Part shown: one piece after another, positions 1-14,003 of the stretch | Numbering within the stretch: the first letter of the stretch is position 1 | Layout: each line of letters opens with the position of its first letter | Assembly: GCA_029962745.1 (NCBI GenBank) | Contig: CM057155.1 | Location: 33,978,233-34,042,232, forward strand | Direction: 5' to 3' | DNA length: 64,000 nt | From: Echinometra lucunter | Taxonomy: Eukaryota > Echinodermata > Echinoidea > Camarodonta > Echinometridae | The notes under the pieces: model-generated | Told to the model about the DNA's origin: nothing | The model's database searches: none | Seen by the model: only the letters and a program-made list of their open reading frames with translations | Translations under genes and position numbers: made by a program

Positions 1-945
1 CGGTTTATGAAGGAAAGAAGGGAATAAAGGTGGATATAATAAGGAAGCAAAGAGTGTGAATGTGGCTACGGGGGCATGGTCGATCACCTTACACCTTGTT
101 CAGACAAGATGAAGAAGATCGCCAGCACAATACTTTTATGTCTAAATGAATAGCAGATGAAGATGGGAAAAAACTAGCTATATACAGAAAGTTCCTTATC
201 ATACATGTACACAGTAAAAGCATTGGCACGGCTTGACAATAAAAAGTGCCTCAGACACAAAAGCCTCCAAAATCTAACCCCAAATCCCCCTCTTGTCAAA
301 ATCTTGATAAGGTTTTATGTGTACAGACTCTGAAATTACAAAATCTTTACAAAATAGTGAGGAGTGCTGGTTATAACACATTTTTAATTTGTACAAAAAA
401 AATCTATAATTCGACCTTCAAGCCGCGATAGATTTTTATTTCAATAAACCATTCAAATCAAATCAAATCGGAAAGATGAAGTGCAATATGCTTTTAAAAA
501 TTTTCTGCAGTTTTTAAGGTGATTTACCACATAAAGTAAAGATAAAGACTACACAGGTTACTCATCTCTCACATGAATGACATTACGCTTGTGGGAATAG
601 CTGTGACTGAGAAGGAAATGTAGGACGTCTTCTCACCTTCATGAAAACTTGGCAATGAATTTCATACAGTATCTGAAGTCAGAGCAGACGTCATATGGAG
701 ACACTAGATGACTACTTGAACAGGGGGTGCTTCACAAAGAGTTAAGTAGGACTTAAAGTCGCTCTTAAATTCCTAGTTGCGTGCTGTATATTACACATCA
801 CTGCATTGGTCAGATCTAAGTCCAACTAAACTCTTTCTGAAACACCCCCAGAACTACTTGAACATAAAGCTAGAACACTAAGATAAAACAAAGACAGATG
901 GACTGATAGACAGATAGAGGGATAGATTGATAGATTGACAGACAT

Positions 946-978
<33 letters not shown>

Positions 979-1266
979 CAGAACAGAGGCAACAATATAG
1001 AGCCAAAGCTTGAGACAGACAGACCAAATACGCAGACTGAGACAGAGAGGCAGAAAGAGGGATCGGAAAAAGGCAAGAAAGAGAGAAAGAGACCTAATAA
1101 GCACAAACAAACAGACAGACGGAAATCATTATAAAACCATTGTTAACCTGCTGAACATGATGTGATTGCAGTATAACATGCATCTTCCACAGAAACTAGC
1201 CTGAGTTATCTTAGCTTAGATGTTCAGTGGGTTAACAAACAAAAAGATTAACAATGATCGCCTTAC
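1..1266 (-). other. SMURF intron 6, partial
   Basis: No exon was found here. It holds unremarkable AT-rich DNA and a GATA-type microsatellite near 946-977. The exon encoding the linker after WW1 must be further left. Confidence 0.7.
946..977. repeat. (GATA)n microsatellite
   Basis: About eight GATA/ATAG units inside a longer purine-rich stretch of degenerate GATA and GACA words (about 890-1120). Reverse-strand ORFs of Ser/Leu/Tyr repeats across it are by-products. Confidence 0.95.
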
Positions 1267-1350
1267 CTTGTCGGCCTATCCCACTGTGTTGTTCTGGTGA
1301 GGTGATTAACAAAGTACACTCTCCCTGAGGTTGACATACGCTCCTCCCAC
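1267..1350 (-). CDS. SMURF exon 6 (first WW domain)
   Basis: Exon of 84 nt, acceptor ttttcttcag, donor gtaaggc. It encodes a full WW domain, [16 protein letters not shown] followed by [12 protein letters not shown], with both signature tryptophans and the terminal proline. WW domains bind PPxY motifs; in SMURFs these recruit SMADs and other substrates. It ends in phase 2, so translation continues into an exon to the left, which I could not find in bases 1-1266. Confidence 0.95.
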
Positions 1351-4300
1351 CTGAAGAAAAAATGAATAAGATAAAAAACATACTAAAAACAAATGAAAAG
1401 CACACATACTGATACATACCATCATCTATATAGAATGCCTGGTAATTACTGAGGTAGATATAAACACTGCATAAGAGAGAACCACTCCGATTTTGTGAGC
1501 AAAATATGTAAGATATAAATTTGTAATAAAAAGTCAAGAAGTATAAAAAAAAATACAATTAAAAAAACTGCATTCTGTAACAAATAAACAAAAAACATTT
1601 TGATACTTCCAACATCATCATCACCATCATCATCACCACTACCACCAACACCACAACCACCAACACCATAACCACCACCACCACCACCATGATGTGCTCT
1701 CTTTATCTACTATCTCTTGCCTATACTTTCTTTGTATTTTTTACATCTCATCCACTACAAAAACTCCTCCTCTTCACTGCCCCTCAATGTACCACTCTAC
1801 CATTCATTTATCAGTTGCTTTTACATGAATCTTCAAACCCTGATCTATTCAAACAAAATGATGCACGTCTCATTCTTTCAACACAAATAAAAGCATCCCT
1901 TATTTGTAACGTAATTACTCAGTTAGTCATTGGAATTTCTGAAAGAATTACATCTTTACAGTGGAGCAAGATCTTGCACCTTTTGAATAGGAGCATGTAG
2001 ATGGCACTACTTATTACAGATAATGACTATACACAGCCAATAACTATCCGAAGAATTCCTACATGTAACAGACATTGAACTCCAATGTAAAGATTACACA
2101 CTCAAAAAGTGCAATGACAGCAGCATCTGCAGCTAGTTTTATCCAATCAATATCCTGATTGTTACTATTTTACCAAACAGAGATGGGACCCTGTACATCA
2201 AAATAAGACCCACATCACAGAATTGGCATTTTGACTCTACGACATTTAGCACTTGAATATTTACAAAGTTTGAACCTAGACATGTGAAAAAATCAAACTT
2301 ATGTTGCTTCATTTTTTATCAGTTTCTAAAAAATAAAAAGAAATGCTAAATTATAGTCAGCGTGAGTCTTTGAATCAGCGCAAGGAAGAGAAAAAAGCAC
2401 ATGTATGTGAGTATGATATCAAGTACAACCTTTACGTTGTAACCATACCTATGACAATGATTTTGTGAGCCTTGGCAAGCAGATTACATGGGAAATACAC
2501 AGTGAAGTAAACTCTCTTCTCGAAATGCACCAGGGTGAACCAAAACTTTTGACCGGCACTGCACACCAAAGAGCATCAATATTTTTCTTTACAATGACAT
2601 TTGGGCAAGCAATGTCAAGTAAAACTGCAGTATTAATTCAACTGTTCATACCAGCAAGAGCCATAAAATATAATTTTCGAATGACGTTTTGAATGACAGA
2701 CAGAGCCTTGCATAATATTGTGTTTCATAAAATGACTTGCATTACTGTCCATGACTTGAATTACTGTTATACTGAATCATAGAAAATTGTTCAACCGCTT
2801 TTCGATAGCAGCTAAATGACAAATTAATTCTTGGAAGGCGAAATAACCGCAAAGAGGCCCAGTGTGTCTGCTAAAAAGCTGTAGCATTATGAATATCCTG
2901 CTTTCGGCTTACTAAAAACCCATTTGTATGCAATGTTAAATGTCTGGGTATATATTAAATTTCAGTGAAAATTAAGGTATTTGCGAGATGTGGTTTAGTT
3001 GGTCAATACCTCAATGCAGTCAGAATTGAAATGGTTTATCGTCTGGAAGGCAGGTGGATGAGGCCATTGGCATTTTCTTCTCAGCGCCTGCCAGTACATA
3101 TGCCCTTTAGTTTGAAGCTATGAATAATAATAATCATAATAATAATGACGATGATCATGATGACGATGATCATGATAATAATAAACACAATCATAATTAA
3201 GTGTTATTTACCAGGTATTATTCATAATGACCTATACATATATATAATAAAAGAATCGTCTTGATACAGTCAATCCAAAAACAATGCTATTTAAGTAAAT
3301 ATTTCTAAATGACTCACTTTAAAGTTTGGTTTAAACAATCATATAAGTTCATGATTACTTTCATTTCTTAATTTTGATTTGCTTTTTGTTTTTCTAATGT
3401 TCTATTGATTAAATTGTAAAAAATGTTCTAAACTTCTCCTTATTCTACTAGACTATTCTGAATATATGTAAATAGATTAATTTTTGAAATTGATTATTTA
3501 CAATGTGTTAATTTTCTGTAATTTTTCATTCGATTATTGACTTATTGTATATTATGCCGACAGGGCCATTGTGGAAAGCAGTTCTGTAACTGACAATGCT
3601 ACCCTGTGTAAATCAAACTGCAAATAAATTAATAGTTAGTATCCATATTGCTCTTCCTGCAGGCCCTGCAATGATCACTGCCCCAGCATTGCCAGGTACC
3701 CATTTAATACACCTGGGTCGAGAAGGCTATATGCGGGTGAAATACCTGTAGTGGTCTGAATACAACTGTGTTGGGGGGGGGGTGTAAAAATCGAATCAAA
3801 GGTGGACCGTATAGTGTGTGGTGTGCTTAACATACCCCAACGTATAGAAGCCTATCATCCTTCTAAGTCCACACATGAGCAAACTTTGCCATTAATCATA
3901 CAGGCAGGGCAAGGCCGATTCATAACCTTCATTAAACTTCTGTTACCCAACAACTCTTAACAATCGTTTTTTTAAAAAAGGACTACTCCCTATTACCTAT
4001 GACAAACACACACCAAACAATAGAAGACTAAGCTTGTCAACATCTTTCTTAATCTACTCATGAGCATGCTTTACATCATACAAGCAAGGGCAAGGACGAT
4101 TCATCTCTTCTTGGTCTACCAATGATAAACTAACATAATACACCAACATCATGTACCCTAACACACCAACCAATTGCAGATTAAGCTTGTCACATCTCTC
4201 TCTAAATCTACTCATGAGCAACCAATGCCCTTAATCATACAGGCAAGGGCAAGGACAATTCATCTCTTCCCTGGTCTACCAATGATAAACCAACATAATG

Positions 4301-7300
4301 CGCTGTAACCCACCAAACAATTGCAGATTACACTTGTCAACATCTTTCTAAATCTACTCATGAGCAACCAATGCCCTAAATCATACAGGCAAGGGCAAGG
4401 ACAATTCATCTCTTCTGTGGTCCAGAAGCCATAAACCAACATAACCCTGATCAAATTTCATTATGCTCAACTGTAGTAATCACAGTAAGAAGGTAAATCT
4501 AAGAGTAATCTCAGTACCCTACACACACCCCACCATGCACCCATATCTATCACCAGTCTGCTCAAATCCTTTCACGTATGGACGTGCCATCTTTTTCACA
4601 TACACCCCTGTATACACTTGACACTGACACTAATCCCACTTCTGTTACCGACTGTATCAGTCATAGGGTAGTTCATGAGCGTCAGTAACTCCATTATCAG
4701 ATCAGTGCCGCAGGCAAATTAATCCCCTCTTCAGGCATGTGTCTTCCCCCAACCTTCACAATCCTTTCTAATCCTTTCCTAATAACAGGTGACAATGAAC
4801 TAATCTTCTTCACACTTTGTTCAATATTCACCATAGCAACTATATGCACCTGTCAAAGACCGCAAAACAATTGCATCCTTGCGAAATACTAGACAAAACC
4901 AAACTTCGACTCGAATTCTCTGTATGTCAGTGATACCAATGCACGTTTTGCTGCTGTCAAAGAACATTAATTAAAAACACGATAACCTCCCTGCTATGAC
5001 TGTGTCACCCTTTTAACATCTACATCAACAATGTTAAGTACAACAGGAACATTTGGCACTAACTATATTTAAACAGGTAAAAGAAAATGTTAGTGGACCT
5101 ATGTCAGGGTGATCTTAAGCAGGTGTGGTTTAGGGCTGGATAACATTTTAAAGAGCAAGGAGGAGGTCCACTGTGCTCCCAGATGGCCTCAAAAGAATAG
5201 ATGGCCTGAGCAACCTAAAATAAGGTCATTTATCAGGGCACCGTTTCATAAAACTTGTTATCAGTAACAAGTTACAATACCGGGTAACTGTTATAAGCTA
5301 CTGAAATCCTTTTTTCTGATTGGTTGAGAGCAAATTTGTCACAGAGATGTAGCAATTGTTACTGATAACAAGTTTTAAACAGGGACCAGGTCAGCACAAA
5401 TCACACTTACTACATGTAAAATTGTGCCAAACATCAGTATGCTATCCAAAACCTGTGGTAACTGCTGCTGGTTTTCATTTACTTCATTACCAGCATCCAA
5501 ATCCCAGTTTCATCTCTAAAATTGCCACTTTCCAATTTTCTGTTGGTAAAATATTGTTTAAAAGCAGACACATGACAGCGTCTGTGCTATTTTCAAGCAC
5601 TGGTTTATGGAGCAACTGTTGACGAGTATCACATTACATTCCTGAACATTTCTAGCCAAACTGGGTTGGACTTGGCAAAATCGAAAACGAAGCTGCTTCT
5701 CCTTTCCAGCCAAGGGCGAAAATGACTGGCATTAATCATATGGGGCATTTACAGGTCTTTGATAGTGATTCAGGGTGCAGAATTATTTCAAATGGGGTAC
5801 AAGAAAGGAGATGCGGTTTTGTTCTGGACGATAAAAAAAAAACAAGCAAAAGTGCAATGTCATTCATTTCATTTGGTTTGTTTAAGCATTCAGAATTGTG
5901 CAATAATGTTTACATAAGACGTGCAGTTCCAAAACAATTACAGGATTGCATGACTCTTCTGTGGACCAAGGATGTTAACCAACATCTTGCCATGTCCATC
6001 AAAAGTTGTGAAAACAGGATGACACATCATTTACTCAGGAGACAACAGCTCCGTGCTTTATTTTGACAAAGACTTGGGTTAGGGTTAGGGTTGCAATTTT
6101 ATTCTAGGTTTAATAGTTATAGGGTAAGGGTAAAAATAGGTATATTGCTTCTCTAGACTTGACGTGAAGAATTTGGTTTTATAGTGTAGGACATGGACTG
6201 CAGAGCAAATACTGCTAGAGTTAGTGTTGTACAACTACATAAGGGTTGACAAGTCTTACCCATCAGGCAGTTCATTGGGATCAGAGGGTAGCATAGGATG
6301 AGGGTTGATGTTGCGAGAGTCGACCACTGCTCCGCTCGCCGACGACCCAACGCGGTCTCTCGATGTAAGGCTGATGACGATCTGACCGCGGATGTTGTCC
6401 CCATCCTCAGGTTTATGCTTGCATAGATCTAACCTTTGATCTATACAGAAAACAAATATGCAACAAAGAAAAAATTGAGGTTCTTGTAAAAGGAAGCAGG
6501 GGAAGAGCAGAATTAAATGCAGCTGATAAGCATCAAGGACAATTTTGTATATTCATATTAGTAGCGTAAGTTTCATGGTTCTGCCATGTAAAAAGAAAAA
6601 GTACAGGCAGGTGAGCTCCACCAAGAGATCAAAGCTGTAAGTGCTTTATGAATCTCTATGGGCATTCCCATTCCCTTTAATCACAATGGAAATGCAAGAA
6701 TGGGAAGAAGAAATAATATAAACAGGAACTAAAAAGGACATCTCTAACTGTGACAAAATATTTCTTAAGCTCTTAAATACAGAATTCACTTTAGCTGGCA
6801 TTCAACAAACTTGATGCATTGATTGTTGCTAGGTCAAACAAGCCTCTGGAATATTTGTGATGTTTCTCAAAGCAACCTTTGTTAAAAAAAACATACCCCA
6901 TAAATCTGGAGAAATGAAAGAAGAGGTCTAACAGGACTAAAGTATATCAATAACCCAGACATGAACTTTATCACAACTGCCACATGATTTCTCTTTTTTT
7001 TTCCAGAGGGGTACAGAGATACAGAGACAGGGAGAGGGAGAGAGAGAAAACGGGGGGAGAGAAAACGGGGAGAGAGGAGGCAGAACACTGGCATATCACA
7101 AACATTATTTATGGATCTACTATGATTCAGCTTTTCCTTGGAGCCACGTTTCCAGGAAAAGGACAAAGGGACATTGATAGGGACAGGTGGATGCAGGGAA
7201 AAACCCTACATGGTTGGATTAGATCATACCATTGCACCAACAGGTCACTCTGAACTATATATCACTCACCAGGTGTCCACCAAGTGTCCACGAAGGTTTC

Positions 7301-9610
7301 ATTCAACAAAGCTCTTGTAATTACTAACAAGTGAGCCAACAATTAGTGTATCTTTGAGAGTTACATGACAACTGCCTTGGATAAATAAGCTTTATGCAGA
7401 TGTCACTATTTGCTTCTTTTTTTTTTTTTTTTGCTTCTCCTTATCATGTTTCCTTCACAGAAGTAAATTCTTCTACAGCTCTGACTTTTTATTTCTAGCA
7501 CAACACTCAGAATTCTATGATCAGATTTTCTTCAAAACTGCGGTCCCTTGTCCAAACAGACGGATGAAGCATGGGCCTGTTTCTCAAAACTGTCATAAGT
7601 CTAAGTTCGTGGACATCCCACGGAAACTCACGTTATACTATAACACAGGGGGCCATTTCATGAAACCGTCCTAAGCCTATCTTCTTGAACATCCCATTGA
7701 AACATGTGTTGTAGAGTTAATGCACGTTTCAATGGGATGTCCATGAACTTAGACTTATGACACTTTCATGAAACGCAGCCCAGGGCTTTTTGGGTTGTGA
7801 AGGAATTTAGATTTATGGCAAGTTTAAGAAAGAGGCCCCATATTACCTATAACCAATTCCACTGAGTATTCAAATGATAAACAAAAGAATCTTGGCAAAC
7901 CCAAGGAAAGTCCAAGTTCTTCTTAACTTTATGCATGGATTCTTTTGTCAGAAATGTTGCTTAATTTCCTGAGAGGCAGATGAATGGGCAGGTTATTACC
8001 AACCAGCGTCTTTGAACATTTGGATGACATACATGTAGAAAGGATTCTTAGCACAGGTGGGGGAAACTAAAAACTAATCATATTTCAAGCTTGGCTTAGT
8101 TAATGTACATCACTGCCTTGAAAGGCAGAGATGGTGGAGGTTACTTAAATACAATGTACTTGAGTCTCTGGGCAGCATTAGAAAGAATCTTGACCCAGTC
8201 AAAGAACCTACAACTTAGAGCAGGAGATTACTATCATTTACAGTGCTCTGAAATGTGGACAAACAGGCTTCTTGCAACCTGTGTCTCTGAGTCTCTGAAT
8301 AGCATGGTAAAGGATTCCTGCAAAGCAGAAGAATCCTACATCTATGAAATCGTGTATACATGTAAAAGTGGGCACCAGTGCACTTTGAGATAAACAGTGC
8401 AGACTACTTACAACCAGTGTCTTTGAGTCTCTGTATAGCATGAGAAAGAATCTTTACACAACCCAGGAAACCAGCTCCTTGCTTCTTGTGGATCTTCCGA
8501 TGATTCCATACACTTAATGTGATGCTGTCACTAAGATTTAGGAATCTGTACAGTTAGAGACCAAAGGGGAAAATAAGATGATACATTTGAATTAGTTAAT
8601 CAGACCTTTACTCTGTTGCATGAAAACATCTAGACGTATAATAATTTCTAAGCAGCATGAAACTTACATGCTCATTCGTGTTTCCAAGGCTTATCCCAAG
8701 CCTTTCCACCCCTACTAGTACCAAGCCCAGAATTCTAATGTTCAATGGACAATTAAATAAGCAACAAGCAATGTCTTCAATGTTTCCAAGAACAGACACA
8801 GGTAATTTGTAGTTCGCTTAGTATATAGACATATCATTGTTGCAAGGAAACAGACTAAAAACATTCACTATATCTATAATGTCAAAAAATATCATATTAC
8901 GAATTACCTTAAACTTTCAAGTAAATCAAATCTGGGGGTTTATCATAAACAAACAAACAACAACAAAAAATATCTGTGTAGAAGTCAACATATTTGTGCT
9001 CATAACACATGTATGTGCACATTGTTAGAACTGAAAAATTGTTATCATGTATGCAGAGACTACATTCTGCAATCTTCCAAAATTATCATGGTAATTACGC
9101 AAGAGGAATAATTCATTTGTGAAATGGAAATGCTATTATTCTGAGGAAAAAAAAATGAAATGGCAGCAATCCCTCATGTCGGCATATATATTATGTACAG
9201 ATTACCCAGAGGCTGTTTTGCAATGGTCGTAACTGAAGCCAAAGATTGACAAAAGACATGGGAAAAAAAAATCAGAGACAAAAATCAGAAATGAAGCCAG
9301 CGTTCTATTTCTAGCGTTTGGATGCGTTTGCCAGCGCCACTTGTCGGCCTCATTACGCTAGCCTTGCCCCCATAACTGGCCGTCTCTGGCAGTCTCTTCC
9401 TGTCACACGCAATTTCACACCATCCCTGTCACCCAAACTCACTAGTGATATCAATACAATATGGGGGTTTGTAGGAAAGAAAATGAGACAATGAGAAAAG
9501 CAGACAAACAGACAGACTGAGAGATGTAGAGGATAAAACATAAACATCAAATACATGTACATGTGTAATGAAGTTATGCATTCCAGTCTACATATTTCAA
9601 TGAATGTACC

Positions 9611-9656
<46 letters not shown>

Positions 9657-12600
9657 GAGAGAGAGAGAGAGGGAGAGAAGGATATGGAAACAAGTACAAA
9701 GAAAAATATTAATTGCTTGAAAACAGCTTGGAAGACAGACAAAGATAAAAAAAAAGAAACATTCAAAATTATGACAATTGGTTAAGGATACAGTACATAC
9801 ATGTATACCGGTAAATGAGAATTCGACAAGATTGCAAAGCAATAAAAATAGTGTTCTGGAAAGAAAGAGGTTTAAAGAAAGGGACAGAAAAATAGTAAAG
9901 ACAAAGAGAAAGAGAAGAGGGAAAGAGGAAAGAGGCTAGCACTGAGTTTAACAAAAACTCATAAAGAAATCAAAGGAAGAAACCAAAAGAGAGAGGGAGA
10001 GAGAGAGAAACTTTGGATCAGAAATACACAGTGGCAGCCCATGTGGTCAATTCCGTGTCTGACCGTTGTATGACCTTTACGAAGTTGATTGTGTCTAGCA
10101 CCTCAGAGCAACAAAATATGGCAGACTCACTCCAATGAAATATAATCTAATTTAAAAATTGACCTAGAGAAAGGTAATAAAGGCTTTCTATGAAAATGTC
10201 AACAGTTGGAAATACAAAAATTTCAAAATATGAAAATTTAATCCTCTTTTTGAGTCGCAAGTTGAAAAATATCTGTGGTTCTAACTTGGGTGGTATAGGA
10301 AAGGTTATGTCACTCCCCCCCCCCCCCCCCCCCCCCCCCGCCATTACATACAAAAGATATATGAATGGACACTATCTTGGCATGTCCAAGTTATTTTGTC
10401 CAATACATTTCCAACCAAAGTTAAGATTTTGAGACAACTGATAACTGTATGAAGTTAATACTCTTATTTATCAGACCAAATATCAAATGAAAGGCCACAT
10501 TTCACTGCAGTTTACATACAAGTTTACAATACCTGATAACATACAAGTAAGGAATAAAAAGTAATGACCAACTACACTGCTATTACTCCTTTTTAATCAA
10601 CATACATACAGTGTATCTATGCTCATTTCAATTCATTAAAGATCAAAAGACTGTAAAAACATCACTGGGTAATTTCAATAACAGCAACATGATCAAAGTC
10701 GGGTTTTATCCCCCCAAATGAATGCCCTCATATACATGTATAAGCCATAGTCATGCCATATACTGTCTGATATATTCATGTGATAGCAAGACCAATGATT
10801 CACTTTCGGTGCAAGGAGAGTTCACTGCCCAATAAATCCTAATTTTCCATATAATTTATGATTCATTTGGAAGTACACACAGCAATGTTCAAGTCACTGG
10901 GCACTGGAGACCATACTGGAGACCACATCTTGGGTCCTGAGCAGAGTAGCAATTCTAGGTTTAATGACCTGTATGTATTTTGAACCGGGGTTCCCACTTA
11001 TTTTCGAGCATTGCTTGGAAAAAACAAAAAAAAATAAAACAAATCATGGAACCTGTACATACGGACCACTCAAGGAAAACAGCACTATCTAAAACATACA
11101 GGAAAGCTGTCAATGTCTAATGTTTAGCTCTTCAACAGGACTCCTATCTTTATATAAAAAAAAAATGTCTGTTTTTAGCTTTGCTTAGTGATGAATGGAT
11201 GATATTGCTATTTCAAATCATGACCTTGCTGACTGATACCCTGTTCACACTGCAATAAAAAACAAGGAGAGACATGAAAAGCTACTGAACACAACCATGC
11301 ATGTCTTACGTGATTGCATTGTACATGTATGTCATAGTAACACTTTGCTGAACATAATATATGCATGTTTTTTTCTCCAATTCAGAATCAAGCCATGGAG
11401 ATTTCAACATGTTTACATGAACTCACTTCATAAAATGCAGATCCAAGGTTTTTGGATGTGAATGTAGACAAACGTATTCAAAATGCATTCAAGACAAAAA
11501 GATACTTTTCAAGTCATAAATCAGATGAAAGAAGAATGAAGAATGAAGGTAAATATAAAATATCTTACTTTAAGGTTAATTAGAAATATCGGTATAACAC
11601 ATTATTATCAATCTACCATCAGCAAATTGACTTAAATAAATCAGTATACACATACAAGTACAAAAGTAGAGCAAGACTGCACGCTCTAAATCGAGATGTC
11701 TTCCAGTGTTTACCCCAAGAGCGTTTATATCTAGTGGACAAGGGATGACTCCAAAGGTTGTACTGTGTTCCTGTTTCATGGTCTAGCACAACTTTTACCC
11801 CGCCTTTGTGCTGTGTTTATGCCTTTTTTTTCTGCAAATGTTTATATATGTAGATCTACAGTAGGCAAGGATTATGCACAACCTCTCGATATTATGCCGT
11901 TTTTGGTAGATGTTTTTGGTAGATGTAAATGGGGTATAAGCTATAAATAAACTTTAAAATCCCCCCCCCCCCTTCTGCTATCTTCTATAGAACCATCTTT
12001 TTTCCCCTCTGTGTGTTCCACTACCCCATCTTTCTCTCTCTCTCTCCCTCTCTCTATCTCTTCCTTCACTATTTCCAGTGGATTTAAACACCATCACATA
12101 CTGCGTAAGCTTACACTTATACCAGCCTCTATGCTGTCTGCTTAATAGACACTGTGTCCAGTCTCTTAATTTATCCACAACCTTATCGTCCCCATAACTT
12201 CCTCAATTGATTTTTCTAATGGCCCAATATGTCTTTCCGACTATCTTTTCTCGGCATCGACCCTTACGCATCGTCTTAGAATAAAAAATGTCTAGACTTC
12301 AGGCAAGGGTGCCAAACTTCCCTGCAGCGTCATGCGAGGCTTTGAGTGATTTCTCTGTTAGTTAGTAATCCCATTTCCAGTGTTACTCTAACCAAGGGCA
12401 TATTGACTTTTTTTTGTTACAGAGCTTGCTCGTATATATATAAGTTAATTCATGGTTACAGAACTTGCTTGTAAAACACTGTAAAAGTCTTTAATGCACC
12501 TAACTAAATGCAGATTGCAAGGGCACTATCTCACAGTTTTCCCTACAGGAAATGAGCATTATTCAAATCTTAAACAGGCTACTTCAAATAATGAAGTGCA

Positions 12601-13966
12601 TGAATAACTACAGCTCACACAAGTTCGTCATTATCTGATGGCTTGGACTGTTGCAGGTCAGGCTATTCCCTCGCTGGTTCCACCGAGGATTAGCCCTTGT
12701 CCTGCCAAACAGATGCTACAAGAGAAGACATGAGTAAAGACCAGGCCCCTAAAGCTCCGCCATTTTGTCCAGATCCATTAGAAGGCTGACCTAAGCACCA
12801 TCAATATTCATGATCAAAAATGAATAATTCATTTTGTAAGATGCTTCCAACTAGTAGCATTTGTTTGTACGCATTATGAAACATTACACACATCAGCTTA
12901 CTGCATGCGCAGTTAATGCACAATAAAATGTGCAACAAATGCGCATTAAATCAGAGTGTTACAATAAAACTGATACGCGCAATAGATATGAATAATGCAA
13001 CAGTGTTATTGATATCATGGCGATAACGGGTGCTTATCGGCCGCTTCAAATGATCCGCAAGAGGCGGGGCCTAATGCCATTTGCGTAATGATATCTGCGT
13101 GTGCTACTTTTCATCTAGTAAATTTATTATATGTCTATGGTAAAGACTGATGTGCCTTTATGATGGGGAAAGGATAGACTGCTTGTAATTACATGTAAGC
13201 TTCTTTCATACATGACATGGTAATACTTCCTGAAATCAAATCAAAGCAAAACAAAACAAAATCAAACAAATCAAACAAACAAGAAGTGTCAGCAAAATAG
13301 TAATTACATTGTGTAAATGCAAATGATGGCAAATGGAGTGAAAAATAAATGTACAACAAAGGGCCCAAATCATATTCACAGTAGTACTTTAAAATAAGAA
13401 AGTGTTTTGAAGCACGCTGTACATATTGCAGGTCATTCTGAGCTTATTCAATGGTGGTTTTATCCCATCACACGTGAACGGGTCTAAAACAGTTAAATCT
13501 GTTCAACAAAAACTGGCTACACTTGATTCAGCCCAACTGAGAATGGAATAGTTTCTTAGGAAAGGAGGCTTACTGGCCATATGTGGATAATGAATGAATT
13601 ATATGATGAGACTGGTGACTCCACTGCCTTCAACTCGTCTTAATCTCACCAAGACGAGATGCATTTTAACTGCCAGTAAAGGGAAGATAAATTGTTCATG
13701 CCTCAATGAAAAGTGCCGTTCCAAAAGGTCCAGTGGCAGCAAGCCAGCAACTGTCCACTGATCAGTGTTCAAAAATTATTTAAAATTTTAATGAAAGGAT
13801 ACACCACCTCTTCTACATGTACATTCAAATCATAAACTATGTGTCATTTTTCCTGGTTTTCATTTCTTACCATGTAATTCAATACGTGCATTTTCCTTTG
13901 TGATTACTCTATTCCTCTCTCTCTTTCTGTTTGGTAAATTCATGTTGCTGTTCTCACCAGTTCTCT

Positions 13967-14003
<37 letters not shown>

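Larger units (their letters stand above)
1351..6259 (-). other. SMURF intron 5
   Basis: A 4.9-kb intron with no recognised gene. It contains a CAY-rich simple repeat (1612-1690), an AAT/GAT-rich repeat (3122-3200), a four-unit tandem array (about 3870-4450), a foldback element (5236-5388) and a three-unit TTAGGG-like patch near 6077-6092. Confidence 0.85.
6441..8411 (-). other. SMURF intron 4
   Basis: A 2.0-kb intron holding a GA-rich simple repeat (7016-7082), a T run (7418-7433), a nested pair of foldbacks (7573-7839) and, next to exon 4, four decayed copies of exon 4 (7846-8345). Confidence 0.85.

Noticed and set aside
6077..6092. Interstitial telomere or fusion point
   Set aside because: Fewer than three TTAGGG units, expected by chance in 64 kb.
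8238..8441. 67-residue minus-strand ORF as a stand-alone gene
   Set aside because: It reads an exon-4 relic plus intron in one frame and exon 4 itself in the wrong frame.
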